Positions 39,897-48,371 of a stretch of 64,000 bases of DNA are shown here, piece by piece. The position numbers were made by a program, and so were the translations under genes. The DNA comes from Thalassobaculum litoreum DSM 18839. Its GTDB lineage: Bacteria > Pseudomonadota > Alphaproteobacteria > Thalassobaculales > Thalassobaculaceae. The first letter of the stretch is position 1, and each line of letters opens with the position of its first letter. The notes below the pieces were generated by a model that saw only the letters and a program-made list of their open reading frames with translations, ran no database searches and was not told the DNA's origin. The stretch is from positions 56,678-120,677 of the forward strand of contig NZ_FNBW01000018.1 in assembly GCF_900102465.1 (NCBI RefSeq), given 5' to 3'.

Positions 39897-41015
39897 ATGG
39901 CCGACAGCACGACCGGTAAGGATGGCGGCGCCGGTGACAAGAAGGCTTGGCCGTTGGATTGGGCCTTGCACATGTTCGACACGCAGAACGCCGCCGAGTT
40001 CCGCCGGCAGGCGGTCGAGGACCCACATCAGGGCGCGCCGCTGATCGGGGCGACCTGGCCGCCCCGGACCCGCGTTCAGCTCCTGGCCAGTTCCAAGCGC
40101 ATCCGCCACGCCCTCGTGCTACGTGCCAGCGGGCTGGTCGAGGATCCCGGTCAGATCCAGTATCTGATCCGCGCCGTCGACCGGGTCCGTCAGCTCATCG
40201 AATTCTTTCAGCGCCGCGAGAAACGCTGGCATACGAAGGACGTCTGGTCGGTCACCGCCCCCAACGGACAGGTCATCCGCTTCCCGATGACCGATCCGGC
40301 CGCCGACATGTTCAAGAAGATCGTCGAGGAATATGGCGGACACTACGAGCGGGCCCTGATCACCTTCTTGAACGACCGCCTCGGCCCCGGCGATGTGTTC
40401 GTCGATATCGGCGCCCATACCGGCTACATCAGCGCCTTCGCGGCGACCACCGGCTGCACGGTCTTCGCGCTGGAGATCCAGCGCAACCTGATGCCGCTAC
40501 TCGAACAGCTCGCGACCATCAACGCGTTCGACCATCTGCGTCCGCTCTATCTCGGGGCATCGTCGAAGTCCGGGCTGTCGCTGATGCGCCGCGGCTGGAC
40601 GACGCCCGCCGCGCAGCTCGAAGGCGCGACCCATACCGACCTCCTGGGCGACCCCGACTCGATCCTGAACGACTATGTGCCGACCATCACGCTGGATGCC
40701 GCGTTCAATGACGACGACCTGATGCCCAAGATCATCAAGATCGATGCCGAGGGCCACGAGGCGGATATCCTGGAAGGGGCGCGGAGCATCATCGAGAAGC
40801 GCCGGACCATCTTCGTGATCGAGTATCACTCCAGCGAGCACATGGCGAGTTTCAAGCGCCGCGGCGAAGAGGTCACCGCCCAGTTCGACCGCGCCTTGTG
40901 GGATCTGGGCCAACTGACCGACGAGGGCGTCAAACCGATCTCCGGTCCCCAGGACATCATCCCGGACGCCCGCGACAGCCACCCCAAAATTGTCCTTACC
41001 CCTAAAATGGATTAA
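39897..41015 (+). CDS. FkbM family methyltransferase (copy 1)
   Basis: A 372-residue protein. The C-terminal FkbM domain starts near 165: motif I DVFVDIGAHTGYISAF, VFALEIQRN as strand 2, and IIKIDAEGHEADILEGA (279-295), the FkbM signature. The first 150 residues form a helical extension (RVQLLASSKRIRHALVL, QIQYLIRAVDRVRQLIEFF) shared with the next gene. It would O-methylate a sugar hydroxyl. The upstream gap (39824-39896) is AT-rich with a TACAAT at about 39861, but no matching -35. Confidence 0.85.
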   Translation: MADSTTGKDGGAGDKKAWPLDWALHMFDTQNAAEFRRQAVEDPHQGAPLIGATWPPRTRVQLLASSKRIRHALVLRASGLVEDPGQIQYLIRAVDRVRQLIEFFQRREKRWHTKDVWSVTAPNGQVIRFPMTDPAADMFKKIVEEYGGHYERALITFLNDRLGPGDVFVDIGAHTGYISAFAATTGCTVFALEIQRNLMPLLEQLATINAFDHLRPLYLGASSKSGLSLMRRGWTTPAAQLEGATHTDLLGDPDSILNDYVPTITLDAAFNDDDLMPKIIKIDAEGHEADILEGARSIIEKRRTIFVIEYHSSEHMASFKRRGEEVTAQFDRALWDLGQLTDEGVKPISGPQDIIPDARDSHPKIVLTPKMD

Positions 41016-41110
41016 GCCTTGGCGGTGGTTCTGGGGTCACGGTTCTCAACCGACGCCGCCACACAAGCCGCGAGTCCATGCCCCGCATGGGAAAGCCGGA
41101 AGAGGCCTCG

Positions 41111-42187
41111 ATGACGCATGAAGACCCTACGCTGGCGCACCGTGAGGCGGCCCGACGCTCCCTGCTAAGCGATCCGGCGAACCCCGCAGCCACGGTCGAC
41201 GCCCATTGGCCACCGATAACCAGGGCCGATCTCGCGCGGTGCGCACAGTCGATCCAGCGGTCGGTTCTGCTGCTCGATACCTCGGCGGGCGCCGATCCGG
41301 CGGTTCGGACACGACTGGCACACATTCGTTACCGGGTGCAGCAGCTGATCCAGTACATCCGGCAGCGTGCGATGCGGGTTGCCAATGCCAACACGTGGCA
41401 GGCAACCACTCGGAACGGACAGCCGATCAATTTCCCGCTGGCCGACGGTCCCGCCCGGGTCTTCAAGGAGATCGCCGAGGGCTACGAAGGCGGCTTCGAG
41501 CATGCCTTGCACGACTTCGTCACCGACACCCTGCGACCCGGGGACGTGTTCGTCGATGTCGGCGCGCATATCGGGTACACGAGCGCCTTCGCGTCGACCA
41601 CAGGCGCCAGCGTCTTCGCCCTGGAGGTGCAAAGAGAGCTGATCCCGCTGATCGAGCAGCTCGCCATCATCAACGGCTTCGACCAGCTGCGCGTGCTCCA
41701 TGCGGGCGCCTCCTCGACGCCGGGCCTCGGCATGATCCAGCGGATGACCCCGCATCCGGGATTTCAGCTGGAGGCCCAGGAAGGCGGAGAACTCGACACG
41801 TTTCCCCTGTCGCTGGTCAACGACGCCGTGCCGTTGGTCACCCTGGACGCGACCTTCGCCGATGATCGGCTCCTGCCCACCATGGTGAAGATCGATGTCG
41901 AAGGGCATGAACTCCCGGTGCTCGAAGGTGCGGCCCGGATCATCGACCGGGCCCGCACGATCTTCGTCGTCGAGTTCCACCCCCACCTGGTTGCCCGGCA
42001 GGGCCGGGACGCGGCCGATCTCCTCGCGTTCTTCGCCAAGGACCGCTGGATCGCCAAACAGATGACCGAAGAGGGCATGTACCCGATCGACCAGGCCGGC
42101 GACATTCGGCCCGATCCGAAGGATCCCAACCCGAAGCTCGTCTTCGAGCCCCGCCCGGCCGGACCGGCCCGGAACGCATCGCCGTGA
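41111..42187 (+). CDS. FkbM family methyltransferase (copy 2, tandem paralogue)
   Basis: A 358-residue protein with the same architecture as the preceding gene: helical N-terminal extension (RTRLAHIRYRVQQLIQYI), DVFVDVGAHIGYTSAF, VFALEVQREL, and MVKIDVEGHELPVLEGAA. It is clearly a tandem duplicate but has diverged widely, so the two probably methylate different positions. ATG 41111 has GGAAGAGG upstream; an in-frame ATG at 41078 has no site. Its stop overlaps the next gene start (GTGA). Confidence 0.85.
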   Translation: MTHEDPTLAHREAARRSLLSDPANPAATVDAHWPPITRADLARCAQSIQRSVLLLDTSAGADPAVRTRLAHIRYRVQQLIQYIRQRAMRVANANTWQATTRNGQPINFPLADGPARVFKEIAEGYEGGFEHALHDFVTDTLRPGDVFVDVGAHIGYTSAFASTTGASVFALEVQRELIPLIEQLAIINGFDQLRVLHAGASSTPGLGMIQRMTPHPGFQLEAQEGGELDTFPLSLVNDAVPLVTLDATFADDRLLPTMVKIDVEGHELPVLEGAARIIDRARTIFVVEFHPHLVARQGRDAADLLAFFAKDRWIAKQMTEEGMYPIDQAGDIRPDPKDPNPKLVFEPRPAGPARNASP

Positions 42188-43797
42188 CTCCTCCGGCCGG
42201 GGCATCGCCGGAGCGCCTGCGTCAGGTCCGTGACCTGCTGGATACCCTGCGACAATCAGCGGGTCGGGACGACTCGGCGCTCAAGACCCTCTTCATCCTG
42301 TGGCTCGATCACACTGCGATGATAACGCTGCTCAATCTGGTCGTGGTTATGGCCGGTGGACGCAGCCTGGATCAGCGCGGCGGGATTGTCGCCGGGATGT
42401 TTCAACGCGTGAACCCGCCTCACGCAGCGGCGAACATCTTCCTGACGAACTTCGCCCGTTGGAAGAACGGTGAGAGATCGGCATCGCTAGATCTGCTCGG
42501 CATGCAGGAAGGGCCAGGTCAGAAGCTCGCCGCAGTCTTCTTCTCGTTCATGACCACCGGCGCCATTTCGCAGACATCCGGCAGTGTCCTGGGCGACTTT
42601 CGCAACGCGATCGAGGGGATACGCGCCACCCTGCCCCCGATGCGCAACGCCGGTCTTCTCGAGGAGGCCGACCGGCTGGAGATGTTCTGGGCCGCGGTGG
42701 AGCACCAGATGCGCTCGGCCGAAGAAACCCTGGTGCTGTCGCCGGGATACTTCCTGAATGTCGGCCACTGCGTCGTTGCCGCCGCTCTGGTCGAAACCCT
42801 GCGGGGCGACGGGTTCGGCCCCCGGAAGGTCGCGGCCATCCCCGGCAGGTTCCACAACGCGTTCCTCAGCACCCGCATCCTGACGCGGCTGGATCCGGAG
42901 GTGCCGCCAAACCACCGCTTCGGCGAAATCGCCGACGGCGCGAAGAGCTTCTTCCTGAAGGATCACCGGCTCGCTCACGTCATGAAGCTGCTGTCGGAGG
43001 CGGGTCGGGTCTGGTCGGAGGGACGGCGCCCGTTCCTGACCCTGGAGCCAGAGGTGATTGAGCGCGGTTACGCGGTGCTCGCCGAATACGGCGTCGAACC
43101 CGGCGACCGGATCGTCACCATGCATGTCCGCGAGCCCGGGTTCCACGCGGAGTCCCTCGCCGCGCGGTTCCGGGATACCGAGTACTACGGCATGCGAAAC
43201 GGATCGATCGACTCCTATCGGGAAGCGATCGATGCGGTGATCGACAACGGTGGCGTTGTCATCCGCCTGGGCGACACGTCCATGACCCCGCTGGGAACGC
43301 GGCCCGGCTTCATCGACTACCCGTTCACCGAGCACAAGTCGGACTGGATGGACATCTTTCTGGCCAGCCAGTGCCACTACCACCTCGGCACGGCGTCCGG
43401 CATGTCCTACGTGCCCATGCTGTTCGGTCGCCCGGTCGCCTTCACCAACTACATCACCCTGGTGAACATCTGCGACACACCGAACGTCCTGACGGTGTTC
43501 AAACCCCTGTTCGACGTCGACGGCAACATCGTGCCGTTCGAAACCTTCGCGACACGCTTCCCGCGCCTCGCCAACGACAAGGAACTGGAGTTCCACGCCA
43601 TTTATCACGAGATCAGCCGCCCGGAGGATATCCTTGAGGCGGTTCAGCTGATGGAGCGCCACGCCGACCGCGAGACCGGCCTGCTCGATCTCCCGGACAG
43701 CGACTTTGAGGAAGCACAGCGTCGATTCGGACAATCTCCACTCCGCATGCGGCCGAAAATTCCGCCGCGTTTCTGGAACCATTACTACGGGGGATGA
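42184..43797 (+). CDS. TIGR04372-type glycosyltransferase (long form)
   Basis: A 537-residue protein. The C-terminal 300 residues match the TIGR04372 family well: DRIVTMHVREPGFH, GSIDSYREAIDAVIDNGGVV, IRLGDTSMTPL, and HLGTASGMSYVPMLFGRPVAFTN for the donor site. The N-terminal 200 residues are helical, with a hydrophobic stretch at about 43-60 (HTAMITLLNLVVVMAGG) that may be buried, not membrane-spanning. The start is GTG 42184, overlapping the FkbM stop by four bases, so methylation and transfer are co-expressed. Confidence 0.78.
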   Translation: MTPPAGASPERLRQVRDLLDTLRQSAGRDDSALKTLFILWLDHTAMITLLNLVVVMAGGRSLDQRGGIVAGMFQRVNPPHAAANIFLTNFARWKNGERSASLDLLGMQEGPGQKLAAVFFSFMTTGAISQTSGSVLGDFRNAIEGIRATLPPMRNAGLLEEADRLEMFWAAVEHQMRSAEETLVLSPGYFLNVGHCVVAAALVETLRGDGFGPRKVAAIPGRFHNAFLSTRILTRLDPEVPPNHRFGEIADGAKSFFLKDHRLAHVMKLLSEAGRVWSEGRRPFLTLEPEVIERGYAVLAEYGVEPGDRIVTMHVREPGFHAESLAARFRDTEYYGMRNGSIDSYREAIDAVIDNGGVVIRLGDTSMTPLGTRPGFIDYPFTEHKSDWMDIFLASQCHYHLGTASGMSYVPMLFGRPVAFTNYITLVNICDTPNVLTVFKPLFDVDGNIVPFETFATRFPRLANDKELEFHAIYHEISRPEDILEAVQLMERHADRETGLLDLPDSDFEEAQRRFGQSPLRMRPKIPPRFWNHYYGG

Positions 43798-44066
43798 CCG
43801 GCCGCGTGGCCGGCCGCGCGATCCTATTCGGCCAGTGTTCTTGCAGAAATCGGCGCGATCGATGTCGCCGCGCGCGACAATCGGACACGAACCCGGGGCA
43901 GGCGGGCAGGCAGGGTCGGGGATTGAGGTATGAGCGCCAATTAAGTGCGTTTACAGTCAGAAGGTGCGGAGTGCCTGGGGAATCGGTCCGGGCAACAGGT
44001 GGAGACAAGCAGGTCCGACCCGCGAAGCGACGGTGAGAGTACCATGAACAGGTTCAAGACCGACCG
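43798..44066. other. 269-bp gap before the carbohydrate cluster
   Basis: No credible coding frame was seen. A short hairpin CCGGCC-GCGT-GGCCGG (43798-43813) follows the glycosyltransferase stop without a T-tract. The stretch 43920-43960 is AT-richer (TTAAGTGCGTTTACAG) and is the likeliest promoter area for the following genes, but I cannot match a full -35/-10 pair. Confidence 0.4.
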
Positions 44067-45626
44067 ATGACGGCCCCGTCACCCACGCAACCGCCGGCCA
44101 ATGCCGCCGCCAAGATCAACACCCTGGAGGACATCGGCAAGGCGGTCGAAATGGCGCGTGCCGAGGGTCGCCGCGTGGTCCTCGCCCATGGGGTGTTCGA
44201 CATTCTGCATATCGGCCACATCCGGCATCTGGAGGAGGCCCGCAGCCACGGCGATCTGCTGGTGGTCTCGGTCACCCCGGATCGCTTCGTCAACAAGGGC
44301 CCGGGCCGACCCGTGTTCGGCGAATTGGTGCGCGCCGAGATGCTGGCCGCCCTCTCCTTCGTCGACCATGTCGGGCTGAATGTCGGCCCGACCGCCGAAC
44401 CGGCCATTCAGGCGATCAAACCGGACGTCTACGTCAAAGGATCCGACTACGCCGACATGGCGTCGGACGTCACCGGCAAGATCGTCGACGAGCGGCGCGC
44501 GGTGGAGCGGTTCGGCGGCAAGGTGGTCTTCACCGACGACGTCACCCACAGCTCGTCCTCGCTGATCAACCGCTTCTTCAATCCCTTCGAGCCACATGTC
44601 CGGCAGTTCGTCGAGGGGCTGCGCGCCCGCGACGAGCAGCAGGAGATCCTCGACCTGATCGACCGGGTCGAGACCATGCGGATCCTCGTGGTCGGCGACG
44701 CCATCATCGACGAATACCGCTACGTGACCCCCATGGGCCGCGCCCCGAAGGAAAACCTGGTCACGGTGCTGAACCAGTCCAGCGAGGTCTTTGCGGGCGG
44801 CGTCTTCGCGACGGCCAACCACGTCTCGACCTTCTGCCGCCAGGTCGATGTCCTGACCGTCTTCGGCGCCCAGGACTCCTACCGCGAGTTCGTCGAGGGC
44901 AAGCTCAATCCGAATGTCGGGCTGATCGGTCTGGAACGCTCCGATGCACCGACGACCCGCAAGAGCCGCTATATCGACGCCGCCTCGGTCCGCAAGCTGT
45001 TCGAGACCTATCACATGGTTGACAAGCCGGTGGCCGACGATGTCGAGCAGCAGATCAATGGACGGCTGGCCGAGATCGCCGGCGACTACGACGTGGTGAT
45101 CGTCAACGATTTCGGCCACGGCATGATCAAGCCGTCGACCATCGACATGCTGACCCGGCACGCGCGTTTCCTGGCCGTGAACACTCAGACGAACAGCGCG
45201 AATTACGGCTTCAACCTGATCACCAAGTATCCGCGCCCCGACTATATCTGCATCGATGCCCTGGAGGCCCGGCTGGCCATCGGCGACCAGCATGGCTCGG
45301 TCGAGGACCTGATCACACGCGGCCTGGCGCTGCAGCAGCCGAAGAGCAAGATCGCCGTGACCCATGGACGGATCGGCTGCCAGGTCTACGCCCCGGACGA
45401 GGCGACCACGCAGATCCCGGCCTTCGCCGACAGGGTGGCGGACACGATGGGCGCCGGCGACGCATTCCTTGCGATCACCGCGCCGCTGGTCGCCGCCGGC
45501 GGGCGCATGCGCACGGTCGGTTTCCTTGGCAACATTGCCGGTGCGATCCAGGTCGGTATCGTCGGTCACCGCACCTCGGTGGACAAGGTGATGATGATCA
45601 AGGCGGTTATCTCCATGCTGAAGTGA
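44067..45626 (+). CDS. Fused nucleotidyltransferase-PfkB sugar kinase (HldE-like, reversed order)
   Basis: A 519-residue bifunctional protein. Residues about 35-170 are a cytidylyltransferase-type domain: HGVFDILHIGHIRHLEEAR with the HxGH motif at 48-51, then YVKGSDYA and a Ser-rich THSSSS region. Residues about 207-519 are a ribokinase/PfkB domain starting RILVVGDAIIDEY and ending with DTMGAGDAF (459-467), where Asp465 is the catalytic base. E. coli HldE has kinase first and transferase second; the order is swapped here. It probably phosphorylates and nucleotidylates a heptose-like sugar. A GmhA-like gene follows 6 bases later. Confidence 0.85.
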   Translation: MTAPSPTQPPANAAAKINTLEDIGKAVEMARAEGRRVVLAHGVFDILHIGHIRHLEEARSHGDLLVVSVTPDRFVNKGPGRPVFGELVRAEMLAALSFVDHVGLNVGPTAEPAIQAIKPDVYVKGSDYADMASDVTGKIVDERRAVERFGGKVVFTDDVTHSSSSLINRFFNPFEPHVRQFVEGLRARDEQQEILDLIDRVETMRILVVGDAIIDEYRYVTPMGRAPKENLVTVLNQSSEVFAGGVFATANHVSTFCRQVDVLTVFGAQDSYREFVEGKLNPNVGLIGLERSDAPTTRKSRYIDAASVRKLFETYHMVDKPVADDVEQQINGRLAEIAGDYDVVIVNDFGHGMIKPSTIDMLTRHARFLAVNTQTNSANYGFNLITKYPRPDYICIDALEARLAIGDQHGSVEDLITRGLALQQPKSKIAVTHGRIGCQVYAPDEATTQIPAFADRVADTMGAGDAFLAITAPLVAAGGRMRTVGFLGNIAGAIQVGIVGHRTSVDKVMMIKAVISMLK

Positions 45627-45632
45627 GAGATC

Positions 45633-46232
45633 ATGGCGGCACTCGGCTATTTCGACCGCATGCGCGATACGGTGGGAGGGGTTCAGGTCTCCGACGCCGC
45701 CGGTGCGCCGGTCGATCTTGATTCCGCCATCGGCCGCCTCGTCGGCCGGTTCGCCGCCCTGCCGGCCGCGGGCGCCAAGGCCGTCATAGTCGGCAACGGA
45801 GGCAGTGCCGCCATCGCCAGCCATTTCGCGACGGATTTCTCGAAGAACGGCAAGGTCCCGACCCTGGCATTCAGTGACGCCGCCCTGCTGACCTGCATCA
45901 GCAACGACCTGGGATACGAGAACGTCTACGCCAGGCCGATAGAGCTCTTCGGCAAACCGGGCGACCTGCTTCTCGCGATCTCGAGTTCCGGATCGTCGGC
46001 CAACATCCTGACCGCCGCACGGGCCGCGCTCGACGGCGGGATGGAGGTCGTCACGATGAGCGGGTTTCGGCCGGACAACCCGTTGCGATCGATGGGCGCG
46101 CTGAACTTCTATATCAACAGCGACAGCTACGGCTTCGTCGAGTGCAGCCATTTCATGCTGTGCCATCTGGCGATCGACCTCCTGACCGGCGCCTGGCCGG
46201 AGCACGGCGACCGAGACTCGGAGACCGCATGA
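45633..46232 (+). CDS. SIS-domain sugar isomerase (GmhA-like)
   Basis: A 199-residue single SIS-domain protein. VIVGNGGSAAIASHFATDFSK (51-71) is the phosphosugar loop and LLLAISSSGSSANIL the second Ser-rich loop. The C-terminal ECSHFMLCH keeps the His used by GmhA. The Glu of the GmhA AEEL segment appears to be Asp (ATDF). It likely isomerises sedoheptulose 7-phosphate or a similar phosphoketose. It is tightly linked to the kinase-transferase gene. Confidence 0.85.
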   Translation: MAALGYFDRMRDTVGGVQVSDAAGAPVDLDSAIGRLVGRFAALPAAGAKAVIVGNGGSAAIASHFATDFSKNGKVPTLAFSDAALLTCISNDLGYENVYARPIELFGKPGDLLLAISSSGSSANILTAARAALDGGMEVVTMSGFRPDNPLRSMGALNFYINSDSYGFVECSHFMLCHLAIDLLTGAWPEHGDRDSETA

Positions 46233-46284
46233 GCGCACCGCTTCCACGTCAGGATCGGCGGGTGAGCCGCAGGATGGGACCGGC

Positions 46285-47115
46285 ATGAGCAAACACATCC
46301 CGCAGAGCCTGAGCCCGTTCTTCCGGCCCGAAGAGATCGAGCTGGCCGACGCCTTCCTCGACGACGCCTATATCATCCGGTCGGCGGAAGACCGTGCCGC
46401 GCTCGACCGCATCCAGCACCATGTGGCGCAGACCGCCGCCTCGCTTCTCGACTGCCCGGCGCCGGACGACCCGCTGGCGTTTCTCGACTCGATCCATGCG
46501 CGCGTGACCGTGGAGAAGCTGAACGATTTCCGGCTCGCCGTGTTCCGCGCGATGAACGACCAGGACTGGCTGCGCCCAGCCTATTTCTCGGTCGCCCGGC
46601 AGGCGGTGCAGACCCTGGCCGGCAACGAACTCGCCATGCAGCGCCGGGTGAACCTGTCGATCCAGCTTCCGAACGACGACAGCTCGCTGCTGCCGGTGCA
46701 CGCGGATGTCTGGTCCGGGGACTCGCCGTACGAGATCGTGCTCTGGATTCCGCTGGTGAACTGCTTCGCCACCAAGAGCATGTACATCGCGCCGCCGGAC
46801 CTGGACCGGGAGCTTCAGGCGCGCTTCACCGACTTCGAGGGCCGTTCGGCGGAGGACATCTGGCGGCGGATCGAACCGCATGTCCGGTTCCTGGAGGTGC
46901 CGTACGGCAGCTACCTGCTGTTCAGCCAGAACGTCATGCACGGCAACCGCGTCAACACCGAGCCGACGACGCGCTGGTCGATGAACTGCCGCTTCAAGAG
47001 CGTGATGTCGCCCTATGCGGACAAGCGCCTCGGCGAGTTCTTCGAGCCGATCACGCTGCGGCCGGCGACCCGTCTCGGTCTCGACTACAAGCTCCCCGGC
47101 GGATTTCAGGAGTAG
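46285..47115 (+). CDS. Sporadic carbohydrate cluster 2OG-Fe(II) oxygenase
   Basis: A 276-residue double-stranded beta-helix protein. The iron triad is His139 and Asp141 in PVHADVW and His219 in VMHGN, with Arg230 (TTRWS) for 2-oxoglutarate. The sequence MQRRVNLSIQLPNDDSSLLP leading into this motif and the ending SPYADKRLGEFFEP fit the family named for sporadic carbohydrate clusters. It probably hydroxylates a sugar or sugar-linked precursor. Its last codons carry the CAGGAG site for the next gene. Confidence 0.82.
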   Translation: MSKHIPQSLSPFFRPEEIELADAFLDDAYIIRSAEDRAALDRIQHHVAQTAASLLDCPAPDDPLAFLDSIHARVTVEKLNDFRLAVFRAMNDQDWLRPAYFSVARQAVQTLAGNELAMQRRVNLSIQLPNDDSSLLPVHADVWSGDSPYEIVLWIPLVNCFATKSMYIAPPDLDRELQARFTDFEGRSAEDIWRRIEPHVRFLEVPYGSYLLFSQNVMHGNRVNTEPTTRWSMNCRFKSVMSPYADKRLGEFFEPITLRPATRLGLDYKLPGGFQE

Positions 47116-47120
47116 CGCCG

Positions 47121-47519
47121 GTGCCGGTCCTCACAGGCTATATCGCGAGCCGGCCGATCGCGGACTCCCGCGTCCCGCAGCACATCCAGAACCTGGTGAT
47201 CCGCGAGTACTGCCGCCAGCGCGGCCTGGGCTTCAATCTGAGCGCCACTGAATACGCGATCCCGCACTGCTACCTGATGCTGGAGAAGCTGGTCTCCGAC
47301 CTGCCCGCCTTCGACGGCATCGTGGCCTACAGCATGTTCATGCTGCCGAGCCACTCGGACCGGCGCCGACAACTCTACGACCGAATCCTGGGAACCGGAT
47401 GCAGCCTGCATGCCGCCTGCGAGGACCTGGTGCTCGCCTCGCCGGAAGACGCGCGGCGCTGGGAGAACATCCTGACAGTCCAGGCCGCCCTGCAGCCGGG
47501 CAGCCTCCAGAGCGGTTAG
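47121..47519 (+). CDS. Sporadic carbohydrate cluster protein, LIC12192 family
   Basis: A 132-residue protein of unknown chemistry. It starts VLTGYIASRPIADSRVPQH, then QNLVIREYC, LSATEYAIPHCYLMLEKLV and FDGIVAYSMFMLP, the recognisable order of the LIC12192 family, which occurs with heptose-type kinase/transferases and 2OG oxygenases in scattered genomes. It has no signal or membrane segment. The start is GTG 47121, 5 bases after the oxygenase stop, with AGGAG overlapping that stop. The YSMFMLP segment suggests a compact alpha/beta fold. Confidence 0.8.
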   Translation: MPVLTGYIASRPIADSRVPQHIQNLVIREYCRQRGLGFNLSATEYAIPHCYLMLEKLVSDLPAFDGIVAYSMFMLPSHSDRRRQLYDRILGTGCSLHAACEDLVLASPEDARRWENILTVQAALQPGSLQSG

Positions 47520-47612
47520 AGACCGTGCACGGGCCTGATGATCCAGGGCGTCTCAAGCAGCCGATCCGGGCCAATGGCCGCGCCCCTTTGGAATGACTGA
47601 GAAGTTGCATTC

Positions 47613-48371
47613 ATGAACACAGCGAAGCCCAGAAGCCTGTTCATCGCCTCCATACCGAAATGCGGCACGACCTGGCTCTTCAACATGCTGGCGCAAGTCA
47701 CGGGCAACACCGAGGTACGGCTCTACGGGGACCCGGTGACTGGCGCCGAGATCGATACCGCGCGGATCGTTCATGCGCACCGCGAGAGCTCTCCCTGGAT
47801 CGCGATGATGCATCTGAGCCCCGGAGCCTGGGCGTCCAAGTTGTTCACCGATTGCGACGCCGCGCCGATCATCCTGGTGCGCAACATCTATGACGTGATC
47901 GCCAGCTTCAACGACGAGATCGAAAAGGTCGTTCAGGCCGGCATCCCGCCGCACACGACGATGATCTACATCCCGGACGAGTACATGGCGTGGGAGACGT
48001 CGAAGAAGCTGGATTTCCTCATCACGATTTTCGTTCCCTGGGTCACGTTCTTTCTGAACCGCTGGGAGGCCCTGGACGGCGAGAAGCACTGGGTCCGATA
48101 CGAGGACCTGGTCGGTGACACCCATGGGACCCTGCGCCGGATCCTGGACGTCGCCAACTTCCAGGACGTCAGCGACGACCGCATCCAGCAGGGCATCGCC
48201 GCGTTCAGCAAGGACAGGTCCGACCTCGGCTACAAGACCCGGTTCAACAAGGGGGTGGTCGGCCGGGGGGCCGCCATGCTGTCCGACGCGCAGAAGGACG
48301 AGATCCGCCGCATCCTCGGGTTCTATCCAAGCCTGGATCCGGTCTCGCTGGGGATCCTCGACGAAGCGTAG
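47613..48371 (+). CDS. Sulfotransferase domain protein
   Basis: A 252-residue cytosolic-type sulfotransferase. The PAPS 5'-phosphosulfate loop is PKCGTTWL (15-22), and the 3'-phosphate site is in IILVRNIYDVIASF near 88-101; the C-terminal NKGVVGRG resembles the RKGxxGDWK region in shortened form. It would transfer sulfate from PAPS to a sugar hydroxyl. No PAPS synthesis genes are in the window. It ends the plus-strand island 150 bases before the ribosomal terminator. Confidence 0.85.
   Translation: MNTAKPRSLFIASIPKCGTTWLFNMLAQVTGNTEVRLYGDPVTGAEIDTARIVHAHRESSPWIAMMHLSPGAWASKLFTDCDAAPIILVRNIYDVIASFNDEIEKVVQAGIPPHTTMIYIPDEYMAWETSKKLDFLITIFVPWVTFFLNRWEALDGEKHWVRYEDLVGDTHGTLRRILDVANFQDVSDDRIQQGIAAFSKDRSDLGYKTRFNKGVVGRGAAMLSDAQKDEIRRILGFYPSLDPVSLGILDEA

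Noticed and set aside
43798..43813. Terminator after the long glycosyltransferase gene
   Set aside because: There is a 6-bp GC hairpin but no T-run on either strand, so intrinsic termination is not supported.
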